From positions 1 to 18,051 of the forward strand of contig JBKHEA010000023.1 of the NCBI GenBank assembly GCA_046541015.1: a DNA stretch of 18,051 nt, given 5' to 3'. The stretch is from Liberiplasma sp046541015. Lineage in GTDB: Bacteria; Bacillota_I; Bacilli_A; Izemoplasmatales; Izemoplasmataceae. Positions 7,339-14,543 of this stretch are shown here, in pieces. How positions within the stretch are numbered: the first letter of the stretch is position 1; the number at the start of each line of letters is the position of its first letter. Made by a program: the position numbers and the translations under genes. The notes below the pieces were generated by a model. It was not told where the DNA came from, did no database searches, and saw only the letters and a program-made list of their open reading frames with translations.

Positions 7339-7361
7339 CTATTTAAATAGCTACATTTTTT
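7333..7361 (+). terminator. Terminator palindrome spanning two convergent stop codons
   Basis: A perfect 24-base palindrome (7333-7356, arms ATGTAGCTATTT and its complement) is followed by a T-run at 7356-7361 on the plus strand. It contains the TAG of the Sel1 gene (7336-7338) and the TAA of the convergent membrane-protein gene (7343-7345), which lie only 4 bp apart. The minus-strand side has no T-run, so it mainly ends the Sel1 transcript. Confidence 0.8.
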
Positions 7362-8743
7362 ATGGTTTCTTTTTCACGGTACGTTAAATCCGTTAAATAA
7401 AAATCATTTAAACGTTTCGTAATAATAAAGATCATAATAAGTGTTGGGCCAAAGGGTAAAGGAATAAAATAACCAACATTTACAAGCGAATACCCAGCAA
7501 AACCTAAGATAGAAAAAAAGACATATAAATTAAATTTACTTTTTACTTCTATAAGTGTTTTACCGCGCATAAGCATTTGATAAGTATAGGCGATGATACC
7601 CGCAAGTCCTAGACTCCCGATAATTTGAAATACGGTTGAATGATACCAAAACATAGCCATAGGTTGTGGGTTATAGTACTGAACATCATGGCCAAGTCCA
7701 GTGCCAAACAAGGGATACTTTAAGAAAACTTCAATCGCATACCGATACATCAGTGCCCTTGATTCGGTTGAACTAATTGTGACATTTTCAATCATGGCAT
7801 CAATGATTTCAGGGATTGAACCCACAAATATTCTTAGTAAAGCTAAAATAACAATCATCATGACTAAAAAATCTCCAAAGAGTTTTAATCGGTTTCTGCC
7901 TGATAAGTAAAGGGTCGCAAAAAAGGTTAAGGGAAAAACCCCCATCGCCATTAACATACCCCCACGAGAAAACATAAAAATAAGCGTAATAAAAATCATG
8001 ATGCCAATTGAAAAATAAATCATGGGGTGACGTCTTTTTAACGCTAAATAAAAAGGAAAAGGCAAAGCTAAAAGTAAATTATTGCTAACGTTATTATTCC
8101 ACTGAAAAATACTTCTTGGAAAATTTTCATCAACTAAGGAAGGGTCTTTAACTAAACTTAAAATAAACATACTAACCCCCATAACCCCAATGCCTAAAAA
8201 AATCTTCGCTAAATATTCTCCCATATCGCGCCTCTTTGGTAAGTCATGTTCTAAGATGATATAAAAAAACACCATCATCGGTCCTAAAAAGATCACGTAA
8301 TAGATACTTCTTAAGGCAAAATAGTCTTCAATACTAATCGAAAATAACCCGCCTAAAATAATTGAAGCACTCACCGCTAGCGTTGGATAAAAAAATCTAC
8401 CTTTAATCAGTTTAATCGGAAAAATAAACCCTCTTAAAATAAAGGCTGGCACCATATAAATAAGCGTATAAAGTAAAACCGGATAAAAATAATCGACTTC
8501 ACCATAACGCTTTAAAGGTACCATGCCAATGAGTAAAAGCGGTAAAAAGATGGGGAGTAAATCTCTAACTAAAATTAAATGCACAGCAAAAACAATCGTT
8601 AAGAAAAAAATCATATAGATTTCTAAATCAAAAATAAAAGCAATCACACTTAAAAGTGTTAATAAGGCTACATAGTTATTCGTATAGATAAAGCGCGCAT
8701 AGCGCGCACTTATAGTTTTATGATAAGTCTTTAGTTTATCCAC
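7343..8743 (-). CDS. O-antigen ligase / Wzy-type polymerase-like membrane protein
   Basis: This protein of about 466 residues has some ten or more hydrophobic helices and the two landmarks of the O-antigen ligase (Wzy_C) superfamily: FSRGGMLMAMG in the middle, and a large loop beginning GTGLGHDVQYYNPQ and ending before WYHSTVFQIIGSLGLAGIIAY. Members transfer or polymerise lipid-linked glycans, or act in exopolysaccharide and glycoprotein assembly, outside the membrane. Acceptor and donor here are unknown, and no glycosyltransferases flank it. The start is taken as GTG at 8741-8743, eight bases after GAAAGGA. The in-frame ATG at 8750-8752 would overlap that ribosome binding site. It is the last gene of a three-gene unit, 15 bp after the previous stop. 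Confidence 0.8.
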   Translation of the reverse strand: MDKLKTYHKTISARYARFIYTNNYVALLTLLSVIAFIFDLEIYMIFFLTIVFAVHLILVRDLLPIFLPLLLIGMVPLKRYGEVDYFYPVLLYTLIYMVPAFILRGFIFPIKLIKGRFFYPTLAVSASIILGGLFSISIEDYFALRSIYYVIFLGPMMVFFYIILEHDLPKRRDMGEYLAKIFLGIGVMGVSMFILSLVKDPSLVDENFPRSIFQWNNNVSNNLLLALPFPFYLALKRRHPMIYFSIGIMIFITLIFMFSRGGMLMAMGVFPLTFFATLYLSGRNRLKLFGDFLVMMIVILALLRIFVGSIPEIIDAMIENVTISSTESRALMYRYAIEVFLKYPLFGTGLGHDVQYYNPQPMAMFWYHSTVFQIIGSLGLAGIIAYTYQMLMRGKTLIEVKSKFNLYVFFSILGFAGYSLVNVGYFIPLPFGPTLIMIFIITKRLNDFYLTDLTYREKETIKNVAI

Positions 8744-8758
8744 ATGAAGCATCCTTTC

Positions 8759-9100
8759 TTACTTAATTAAACGAATACCTTCTAAAAGATCATCATGCAA
8801 ATGTTCATTGCGTAAAATATAAGTTATCGTATCTTGACGCTCAAAATAGATTCGTTCTTTTTCTATCATAGCATAAAAGCTTTCTTTTGTGATACTTTTT
8901 AAGTTATGCGCAAGCTTAACAAGTAGTTTAAGTTCAATGAGTTCTTCATCGCTTAAATCGCTTAACGCTTTACGCAGTTTCTTTTTAACTTTAAATAAAT
9001 TATTTGATGGGACATGCCTTAAGTTACTACTTAACTCAAAGCTTTCTTTTTTTTCTAAATAGCTAATACGAATAATCTTATCAAGGGTTTTAGGATTCAT
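8759..9100 (-). CDS. Unknown small helical protein
   Basis: This cytosolic protein of 113 residues has predicted helices throughout and no signal peptide or Cys motif. I do not recognise it with certainty. The pattern LSDEELIELKLLVKL, then a helix rich in Glu and Arg, then a C-terminal HLHDDLLEGI recalls the DUF3775 layout known from Proteobacteria; this is only a resemblance by eye. The ATG at 9098-9100 was chosen over an upstream start that would add 15 residues, because it overlaps the previous stop by 11 bases in a typical coupled arrangement and has GAGG six bases before it. It lies between the DUF4250 gene and the O-antigen-ligase-like gene. Confidence 0.7.
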   Translation of the reverse strand: MNPKTLDKIIRISYLEKKESFELSSNLRHVPSNNLFKVKKKLRKALSDLSDEELIELKLLVKLAHNLKSITKESFYAMIEKERIYFERQDTITYILRNEHLHDDLLEGIRLIK

Positions 9101-9290
9101 GATTTGCCTCATACACAAACTGATTGGTTTTAGGATTATACACATAATGAATCGATTTCAAACGGTCTTCTAACGTTTTAAGGTCAATTTGCATCTCATC
9201 ACACAGTTCATCTAAACTTCTAAAATCATTGCGTAGTTTGGTGTTAACTAAACTTAATAACACTTCTTTATTCATCGATAAATCAATCAC
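9090..9290 (-). CDS. DUF4250 family small protein
   Basis: This 66-residue protein matches DUF4250, a small family common in Firmicutes. The shared pattern is visible: LLSLVNTKLRNDF near the start, SLDELCDEMQID in the middle, then YVYNPKTNQF at the end. The family has no assigned function; the Leu-rich middle looks like a helix-turn-helix-sized bundle. The start is GTG at 9288-9290, eight bases after GGAGG. A GTG at 9303-9305 lies within the ribosome binding site and is unlikely, and the ATG at 9273-9275 is too far. It is the first gene of a unit of three, coupled to the next gene by an 11-base overlap. Confidence 0.78.
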   Translation of the reverse strand: MIDLSMNKEVLLSLVNTKLRNDFRSLDELCDEMQIDLKTLEDRLKSIHYVYNPKTNQFVYEANHES

Positions 9291-9309
9291 TAAACTCACC
9301 TCCACTTTT

Positions 9310-9315
9310 ATTATA
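9310..9315 (-). promoter_or_regulatory. -10 box of the DUF4250 unit
   Basis: Minus strand TATAAT ends 19 bases before the GTG start, with GTGGAGGTGAG between them. No TGN extension. It shares a 71-bp divergent gap with the pcm promoter. Confidence 0.5.
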
Positions 9316-9337
9316 CCTTAAAATGATGGTTTTAACA

Positions 9338-9346
9338 TGGTAAACT
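9338..9346 (+). promoter_or_regulatory. Extended -10 promoter of pcm
   Basis: TGGTAAACT has the extended -10 form and ends 15 bases before the ATG, followed by the AAGGGGTG ribosome binding site. No good -35 is seen. Confidence 0.45.
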
Positions 9347-9361
9347 ATAAGGGGTGATTGG

Positions 9362-9988
9362 ATGAAAAAGAATGGATTAATCGAAGATCTTATAAATTAT
9401 GGTATTAAGGATATGCGTATCTTAAAAGCGTTTGAAGTCGTTAAACGCGAAGATTTTATTGAAGCATCTTTGCGAGATTTAAGTGAAAGTGATACCCCAC
9501 TACCCATTGGTTTTAATCAAACCATCTCTCAACCCTTTATCGTGGCTTACATGCTTGAAGCCTTAGACTTAAAACAAAGTGATTCTGTTTTAGAAATAGG
9601 GACGGGTTCAGGGTATCAAACCGCTTTAATCGCTAAGTTAGTCAAAGCTGTAACCAGTATAGAGCGCATTGGCGCTTTAAAAGAGACTGCCGAAAAAAAC
9701 TTAAAAAAATATGGCTTTAAGAATATTACATTAATAGACGGGGATGGCGCAACTGGGTATGCCAAACACGCGCCTTATGAAAAAATCATCGTCGCTTGTG
9801 CTTCTAAAAATCTTCCACCAAAGCTAAGTGAACAATTAAACATAAACGGTAAACTCATTATGCCTTTAGGTGGTGAAGTCTACCAAACCTTAACGCTTTT
9901 TGAAAAAACAAGCAACGGCTTAAAAAAGACACCCCTTTTGGGATGTCGTTTTGTGCCGCTAATTTCTAAAACCACTTCATCTTTTTAA
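9362..9988 (+). CDS. pcm: Protein-L-isoaspartate O-methyltransferase
   Basis: This 208-residue cytosolic enzyme transfers a methyl group from S-adenosylmethionine to isoaspartyl residues in damaged proteins and so starts their repair. Family signatures run in order: GFNQTISQPF at 50-59 (the family-specific GxxQTISQP segment), LEIGTGSGYQTA at 77-88 (SAM motif I), IDGDGATGY with APYEKIIVACA (motif II region), LIMPLGG (motif III), and the C-terminal GCRFVPLI. Length is typical. AAGGGGTG precedes the ATG at good spacing. Its last 23 bases overlap the convergent corA gene, and a hairpin inside its 3' coding part serves as the corA terminator. Confidence 0.95.
   Translation: MKKNGLIEDLINYGIKDMRILKAFEVVKREDFIEASLRDLSESDTPLPIGFNQTISQPFIVAYMLEALDLKQSDSVLEIGTGSGYQTALIAKLVKAVTSIERIGALKETAEKNLKKYGFKNITLIDGDGATGYAKHAPYEKIIVACASKNLPPKLSEQLNINGKLIMPLGGEVYQTLTLFEKTSNGLKKTPLLGCRFVPLISKTTSSF
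9922..9947 (-). terminator. Terminator of corA embedded in the pcm coding sequence
   Basis: Arms 9928-9935 and 9940-9947 pair over 8 bp on the minus strand (GACATCCC with GGGGTGTC, one G-U pair) around an AAAA loop. Six T follow on the minus strand (complement of 9922-9927). It lies 18 bases past the corA stop and wholly inside pcm. The plus strand has a mismatch at the G-U position and only a short T-run. Confidence 0.78.
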
Positions 9989-10973
9989 ATAAAACAATCA
10001 TTAATACCGCAATGAGTATACTAAAGCCTAAAAATAAAGGCACAGCTTCTTCATAGGCTAAGATATTAAAATGGATAAAATTCATCCCAAAAAAGCCAGT
10101 TAGAAAGGATAACGGAATAAAAATCGCAGAAAATAAAGTTAATGTCTTCATAATACGGTTCATTTGATTGGATTGATTGTTCATCTCTAAATCAAGTAAA
10201 TGGCGCATGAGCTCACGCGCTTCATTAATATTACTTTCTAAACGTTTTAAATGATCGAGTAAATCATCATAGTAATGGAGGGTATCTCTTTTAAATAAAG
10301 GATTTTCATAAACGGTTTTTTCTAATGATTCTAACATTGGTGAAACATTATTTTTAAGCGTCAAAAGCTCTTTACGAACTAAGTAAAAAGCTTCTTGATC
10401 GCTTTTTTTATTTTCTAAAATGCTTGCCTCAAAACCTTCAAGTTTATCTTTAAATTCATCAAATAAATCAATTTGTTTGTCGGTCATGATATCAAGCAAA
10501 TGAAATAATAAGTGATCACTACCTTCACGCTTAAATAAGCTATTGCGTTTAAAAAGAGGCGGCACTGCTTCTAAAAATAGTGGTGTGGTTTCATGAAATG
10601 TGATTAATAGATGGTCTTTCATAATTAAAGACATATAATCATGATTGATTTTTTCATGGTCTTTATAGACAATACGAAATACCCCAAAGATATAATCTTT
10701 TTTCACTTCAATTTTAGGTCGCTGTGTGACGTTAAAGATATCTTCAATGACCATTTCATCAATATTAAATGCTTTTAAGGCTTCTGTAATTTTTTCAGTA
10801 TCTTTAAGTCCAATCACTTGTATATAATGTTTAGAGGCATCTAAATCATCAAAAGCATGGCTTGTTTTAACGTCTTCTTCATCATAGCCATAATGGATGA
10901 TTTTTGTTGGAACGGTTGCATGTTTACCCGTATAAATAAATGATTTCGGTAAGAAATAATCTTTTATATGCAT
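9966..10973 (-). CDS. corA: CorA-type magnesium/divalent cation transporter
   Basis: This 335-residue protein has the CorA layout: a long cytosolic N-terminal domain (1-about 270) with the extended stalk helix, then two membrane helices near the C terminus. The first helix ends in FFGMNF, with the GMN selectivity motif at 296-298. The second runs through VPLFLGFSILIAVLMIVLF and is followed by the basic tail KKMKWF. CorA pentamers carry Mg2+ (some members Co2+ or Ni2+) into the cell. The periplasmic loop reads IHFNILAYEEA, shorter on acidic residues than classical MPEL loops, so other divalent cations are possible. Single-gene unit with AAGGATGTG before the ATG; its 3' end overlaps pcm by 23 bp. 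Confidence 0.92.
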   Translation of the reverse strand: MHIKDYFLPKSFIYTGKHATVPTKIIHYGYDEEDVKTSHAFDDLDASKHYIQVIGLKDTEKITEALKAFNIDEMVIEDIFNVTQRPKIEVKKDYIFGVFRIVYKDHEKINHDYMSLIMKDHLLITFHETTPLFLEAVPPLFKRNSLFKREGSDHLLFHLLDIMTDKQIDLFDEFKDKLEGFEASILENKKSDQEAFYLVRKELLTLKNNVSPMLESLEKTVYENPLFKRDTLHYYDDLLDHLKRLESNINEARELMRHLLDLEMNNQSNQMNRIMKTLTLFSAIFIPLSFLTGFFGMNFIHFNILAYEEAVPLFLGFSILIAVLMIVLFKKMKWF

Positions 10974-10993
10974 GATGTCACATCCTTTTCTTT

Positions 10994-11002
10994 ATTGTAA
11001 CA
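10994..11002 (-). promoter_or_regulatory. Extended -10 promoter of corA
   Basis: Minus strand TGTTACAAT ends 20 bases before the ATG, with AAAAGGATGTG between them. The -35 position is only a T-run. No Mg-box riboswitch can fit in the short leader. Confidence 0.55.
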
Positions 11003-11015
11003 AAACTAGCCCTTA

Positions 11016-11043
11016 TAAAAAAGAAAAAGCTACTAAGTAGCTT
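11016..11043 (-). terminator. Intrinsic terminator of the carbohydrate operon
   Basis: A 7-bp perfect stem (11027-11033 with 11037-11043, AAGCTAC/GTAGCTT) with a 3-base loop is followed on the minus strand by a T-rich run (complement of 11016-11028). It lies three bases after the GH2 stop codon. Confidence 0.85.
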
Positions 11044-11046
11044 AAT

Positions 11047-12774
11047 CTATGATTCATTGAGTACAATATTTCGAATAATTTCAAGAGGAATTTTTGGGGT
11101 TCTATCAAAGGTTAATAAACCATTAATTTCTTGTTCAACATCCGTAAGCTGGGTATAACAAACCCCTTGGATGTGACTCGATTTATAAAGCGGTTTAAAG
11201 ACTGCACGTAAGCGATTCTCAAAATCTTCACCATTTTTTGCGCTTGAATAGCCCCAACCATTGGTATCAGATTTTTTAAAGCTAATCCCACCAAATTCTG
11301 TGACTAAGATGGGTTGTTTTAAATAATTAAACCCTTTATTAAGTAATATACGGTGTCCTGGTAAACTGCTTAAGATTTTATCAACGCTACTATAGCGGTC
11401 ATCTAAAACACTTTCTTTTGATTCATAGTCATGAATCGTTAGTAAATCCGTGGTGCCATGTTCCCACCCATCATTAGAAATAACCATGCGGGTATTATCT
11501 AATGCTTTGGTTAAGTTATACATCGCTTCTAAGAAATGGACTTCTCTTGTGTTATTAAGTAAATTAGGGACACCCCATGATTCGTTAATGGGAACCCAAG
11601 CTACAATTGATGGGTGATTATAATCACGTTTAATCGCGCGTTGCCATTCATCGAGTAAATTCATCATCGTTTTTGAAGAAAATTTATACGCACTTGGCAT
11701 TTCTTCCCAAACGATTAAGCCCATTTTATCGGCATAGTATAAATAGCGTTCTTCTTCAATCTTTTGATGTTTTCTAACGCCATTAAAGCCCATGAGTTTG
11801 GTTAAGTTAATATCGGCTTTCATCGCTTCATCATTAGGGGCAGTCAGTAACCCAGTTGGGTAATACCCTTGATCTAAGACAAGACGTAAATAGTATGGTC
11901 GGTTATTTAACATGATGTTCCCATTTTCAATAGAAATCTTTCTCATGCCAAAATAACTATCGATCTGATCAACACCTGTTGCTGATTTTAATGTGAAGCT
12001 GACATCATATAAGTTTGGTGTTTCAGGGGTCCAAAAATGATTTTTATCTTGATCATTAGCTTTCCCTAAATAATAGACGGCTTCATGATAATTTGATGTA
12101 ATGGTAACACTGGTTGAAGAGATGAGTTTTCCGTTAAAACTAATGGTTGTTTCTAAATCAGCATCACTCGTTACATTTTCAAAGTAATAACCGATTTTGA
12201 TGGAGTTTGTCAAAATATCAGGGACAAACTTTGTACGTTTAATATAGGTTTTTGGCACTTCTTCAAGCCATACGGACTGCCAAATCCCACTCGTACGGGT
12301 ATAAAATATGTTTTCGCTTTGTTCTTTCCAGTATTGTTTTCCTCTAGGAATTTCAATATCTAGCATATCATCAAAGACTCTGATGGTGATGGTGTTTTCA
12401 CCATCGTTTAAGTAATGGGTAATATCAACGGTAAAACTAACATTACCCCCTAAGTTTGTTCTAACATGTTCGCCGTTTATGAAAATATCACTGCGGTAAT
12501 CAATCGCCCCAACATTTAAAATCTTTAAAGTATCATTGAGTTTAACGTTAAACGTTTTTTGATACCACATGATGCTGTGGTCTTCATTAGAATGAATGCC
12601 ACTTTCAGCCGATTGATAACAAAACGGGACATTAATTGTTAAATCTTTTATGGGTTTTTTATACCATTTTTCTTTTAAGCCGATGTCAGAATCATCAAAC
12701 GTAAACTGCCAAGGGCCATTTAAGTTGAGCCAGTTTGAACGGGCAAACTGGGGTCTTGGATACGTATCTTTCAT
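11047..12774 (-). CDS. Glycoside hydrolase family 2 enzyme (cytosolic)
   Basis: This 575-residue enzyme has the GH2 order: an N-terminal sugar-binding jelly roll (opening PRPQFARSNWLNLNGPWQF), an Ig-like beta-sandwich (about 180-280), and a TIM barrel (about 285-575). The acid/base is Glu398 in PINESWG and the nucleophile Glu493 in VTEFGG, so retaining hydrolysis is expected. The segment LDQGYYPTGLLTAPNDEAM is typical of a GH2 subgroup usually labelled beta-galactosidase/beta-glucuronidase, but specificity cannot be read from sequence. No signal peptide is present, so it would act on imported oligosaccharides. GGAGG overlaps the preceding permease stop. Last gene of the operon; the context suggests removal of galactosyl or arabinosyl units. 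Confidence 0.88.
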   Translation of the reverse strand: MKDTYPRPQFARSNWLNLNGPWQFTFDDSDIGLKEKWYKKPIKDLTINVPFCYQSAESGIHSNEDHSIMWYQKTFNVKLNDTLKILNVGAIDYRSDIFINGEHVRTNLGGNVSFTVDITHYLNDGENTITIRVFDDMLDIEIPRGKQYWKEQSENIFYTRTSGIWQSVWLEEVPKTYIKRTKFVPDILTNSIKIGYYFENVTSDADLETTISFNGKLISSTSVTITSNYHEAVYYLGKANDQDKNHFWTPETPNLYDVSFTLKSATGVDQIDSYFGMRKISIENGNIMLNNRPYYLRLVLDQGYYPTGLLTAPNDEAMKADINLTKLMGFNGVRKHQKIEEERYLYYADKMGLIVWEEMPSAYKFSSKTMMNLLDEWQRAIKRDYNHPSIVAWVPINESWGVPNLLNNTREVHFLEAMYNLTKALDNTRMVISNDGWEHGTTDLLTIHDYESKESVLDDRYSSVDKILSSLPGHRILLNKGFNYLKQPILVTEFGGISFKKSDTNGWGYSSAKNGEDFENRLRAVFKPLYKSSHIQGVCYTQLTDVEQEINGLLTFDRTPKIPLEIIRNIVLNES

Positions 12775-12785
12775 ACAATGCCTCC

Positions 12786-13625
12786 TTATTGTTTAATCCC
12801 GGTCATGGTAATACCTTTAATGAAGAAACGTTGTGTTGCAATAAATAATGCTAAGACTGGGATAATACTAACGACCGTTGCGGCCATTAAACGCGCGTAG
12901 TAGATGTTATAGTTCCCTTGCATTAAGGCAAGGCCAACGGGTAAGGTTCTATAAGTATTATCGTTGATAACGATCAATGGCCATAAGTAATCATTCCAGT
13001 TCCCCATAAAGCTAAAGAGCGCAATAACAATAAGCGCAGGCTTAGTAAGCGGGATGACAATACGCGCATAAATTTGGAAATGATTCGCACCATCAATTTT
13101 GGCACTTTCAATTAAATCTTTAGGAATCGTTAAGTTAAATTGTCTAAGTAAGAAAATCCCAAAGATCCCACCGAGTCCAGGGACAACTAAGGCTTGTAGT
13201 TTATTTAACCATTCAAAATTAATCATGATTGAATATAGGGGAATAAGATTCATAACAGCTGGAATCATCATCGTTGAGATTAAGAGCCAAAATATTTTAT
13301 CGCGACCTTTAAACTGTAAGATTCCATATCCATAAGCCGCTAAACTTGCGATTAATAAATAAAGGAATGTATGAGAAGATGCAGCGATAAAACTATTTCT
13401 AATGTAGTGTAAAATATTATTGTTTTCATCGGTAAAAATGTATTTATAGCCTTCAAGTGAAAAGTCTTTAGGAATTATGTTTAACCCGCCACTTACCGCT
13501 TCTTGTTCGGTTTTAAATGAGGTAGATATTACCCATAAAACCGGCATAATCCAGAAAAATGAAATAATGCTTAAGAGGGTAAAAGAGGCACGTTTTTTAC
13601 GTCGTTCTACTGCTTTAATAGCCAT
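12786..13625 (-). CDS. Carbohydrate ABC transporter permease, MalG-like
   Basis: This 279-residue inner-membrane protein with six hydrophobic helices belongs to the CUT1 (MalG/LacG) permease group. The cytoplasmic EAA loop is clear: ESAKIDGANHFQIYARIVIP, which docks the ATPase. A Pro-rich MIPAVMNLIPLY segment and the WNDYLWPL motif are typical of MalG-type subunits. Its ATG directly abuts the stop of the upstream permease (TAG then ATG), with GGATGGGTG inside that gene as ribosome binding site. With the MalF-like partner it forms the channel for the sugar-binding protein encoded next to it. No ATP-binding subunit is encoded in the window. Confidence 0.93.
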   Translation of the reverse strand: MAIKAVERRKKRASFTLLSIISFFWIMPVLWVISTSFKTEQEAVSGGLNIIPKDFSLEGYKYIFTDENNNILHYIRNSFIAASSHTFLYLLIASLAAYGYGILQFKGRDKIFWLLISTMMIPAVMNLIPLYSIMINFEWLNKLQALVVPGLGGIFGIFLLRQFNLTIPKDLIESAKIDGANHFQIYARIVIPLTKPALIVIALFSFMGNWNDYLWPLIVINDNTYRTLPVGLALMQGNYNIYYARLMAATVVSIIPVLALFIATQRFFIKGITMTGIKQ

Positions 13626-14543
13626 CTAATCACCCATCCTTTTAATAATTCTTGTTTGGGCAATACTAATAATTATCATAATTACCCCTAAGATAACTGC
13701 CATAGCGGTTGCAATACCAGGGTTTGGTCTACCCCCACCAAAGGCAATGTTTCTAATATACATCATAAGTACGGTAGTTGATTCATTAGGACCACCACCT
13801 GTTGCAAGTTGGGGTTGACCAAAGACATTAAATGAAGCTAAGGTGGTCATGATGAAAATATAAACGAGTTGGTTTCTAATGGAAGGTAGGGTGATTTTAA
13901 AGAACTTTTGAAAAATCGTAGCGCCTTCAATATCTGCAGCTTCATATAAAGTATCAGGTACTTCTTTTAGTGCTGCAGTAAAGATAATCATGTTCCCACC
14001 TATTGTCCACCAAACTGTCATTAAAACTAAACTAACCCATGCAAAAGGCTGAGTACTTAACCAAGGCACACTATCTATGCCAAGTTCACCTAAGGTTAAG
14101 TTTAAAATCCCAATGTTTGTATTTAATACCCAGCGCCAAATTAAGACAAGCGTTGCGATAGAAAATAAACTCGGTAAGTAAAAGACTGCACGGAAAAACT
14201 TATACCCTTTTGGTTCAACATTTATGAGTGCCGCTAAGAATAATGGAAAGGCAACGAGTAAAGGCACACTTAAAATGACAAACGTAAAGGTGTTTTTAAG
14301 TCCATTCCAAAAATATTTATAATAGATATGATCAGTTTCAAATAAGATCCTTTTAAAGTTATCTAATCCAACGAATGTTCTTTCTTCAGGAAAAAACAAA
14401 TGCCAATCATATAACGAGATTACAAGCCCGTAAAAAAACGGAATGATAAAGAAAATTGAAAATAAAATTAAGTGGGGCGCGATGAACAACCCTGGTTCAA
14501 ATTTCTTTAACGTTTCTTTAATTACCAAGGGCTTCGTCGACAC
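13626..14543 (-). CDS. Carbohydrate ABC transporter permease, MalF-like
   Basis: This 305-residue inner-membrane permease of the CUT1 type carries the EAA loop EAADIEGATIFQKFFKITLP and the GGGPNEST segment typical of MalF/UgpA-like subunits. Six membrane helices are expected, with the first at about 19-42 (LFIAPHLILFSIFFIIPFFY). The start is GTG at 14541-14543, supported by AGAAGGA seven bases upstream, inside the end of the binding-protein gene. The two genes therefore overlap by 26 bp in different frames. A TTG at 14526-14528 is an alternative without a ribosome binding site. It partners the MalG-like permease that follows without a gap. Confidence 0.93.
   Translation of the reverse strand: MSTKPLVIKETLKKFEPGLFIAPHLILFSIFFIIPFFYGLVISLYDWHLFFPEERTFVGLDNFKRILFETDHIYYKYFWNGLKNTFTFVILSVPLLVAFPLFLAALINVEPKGYKFFRAVFYLPSLFSIATLVLIWRWVLNTNIGILNLTLGELGIDSVPWLSTQPFAWVSLVLMTVWWTIGGNMIIFTAALKEVPDTLYEAADIEGATIFQKFFKITLPSIRNQLVYIFIMTTLASFNVFGQPQLATGGGPNESTTVLMMYIRNIAFGGGRPNPGIATAMAVILGVIMIIISIAQTRIIKRMGD

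Noticed and set aside
7701..7910. Plus-strand ORF opposite the O-antigen-ligase-like gene
   Set aside because: Antisense shadow, with no start signal or motif; the FSRGG and HST motifs of the minus-strand protein show which strand is coding.
8759..9145. Longer start for the 113-residue protein
   Set aside because: It would overlap the upstream gene by 56 bases and add residues that mirror the other frame; ATG at 9098-9100 gives a normal coupled overlap.
9090..9305. Longer start (GTG at 9303-9305) for the DUF4250 gene
   Set aside because: That codon lies within the GTGGAGGTGAG ribosome binding site and would leave no site of its own; GTG at 9288-9290 fits spacing and family length.
11112..11294. 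Second minus-strand ORF inside the GH2 gene
   Set aside because: Out-of-frame shadow of the GH2 C-terminal region, which has an intact nucleophile motif in the main frame.
12380..12405. Hairpin of CACCATC-type arms inside the GH2 gene
   Set aside because: Both arms encode ordinary residues of the jelly-roll domain and no U-run follows; likely chance from Asp/Gly/Thr codons.
13099..13335. Plus-strand ORF opposite the MalG-like permease
   Set aside because: Antisense to the EAA-loop region of a clear permease; shadow only, like the ORF at 14792-14986 opposite the binding protein.
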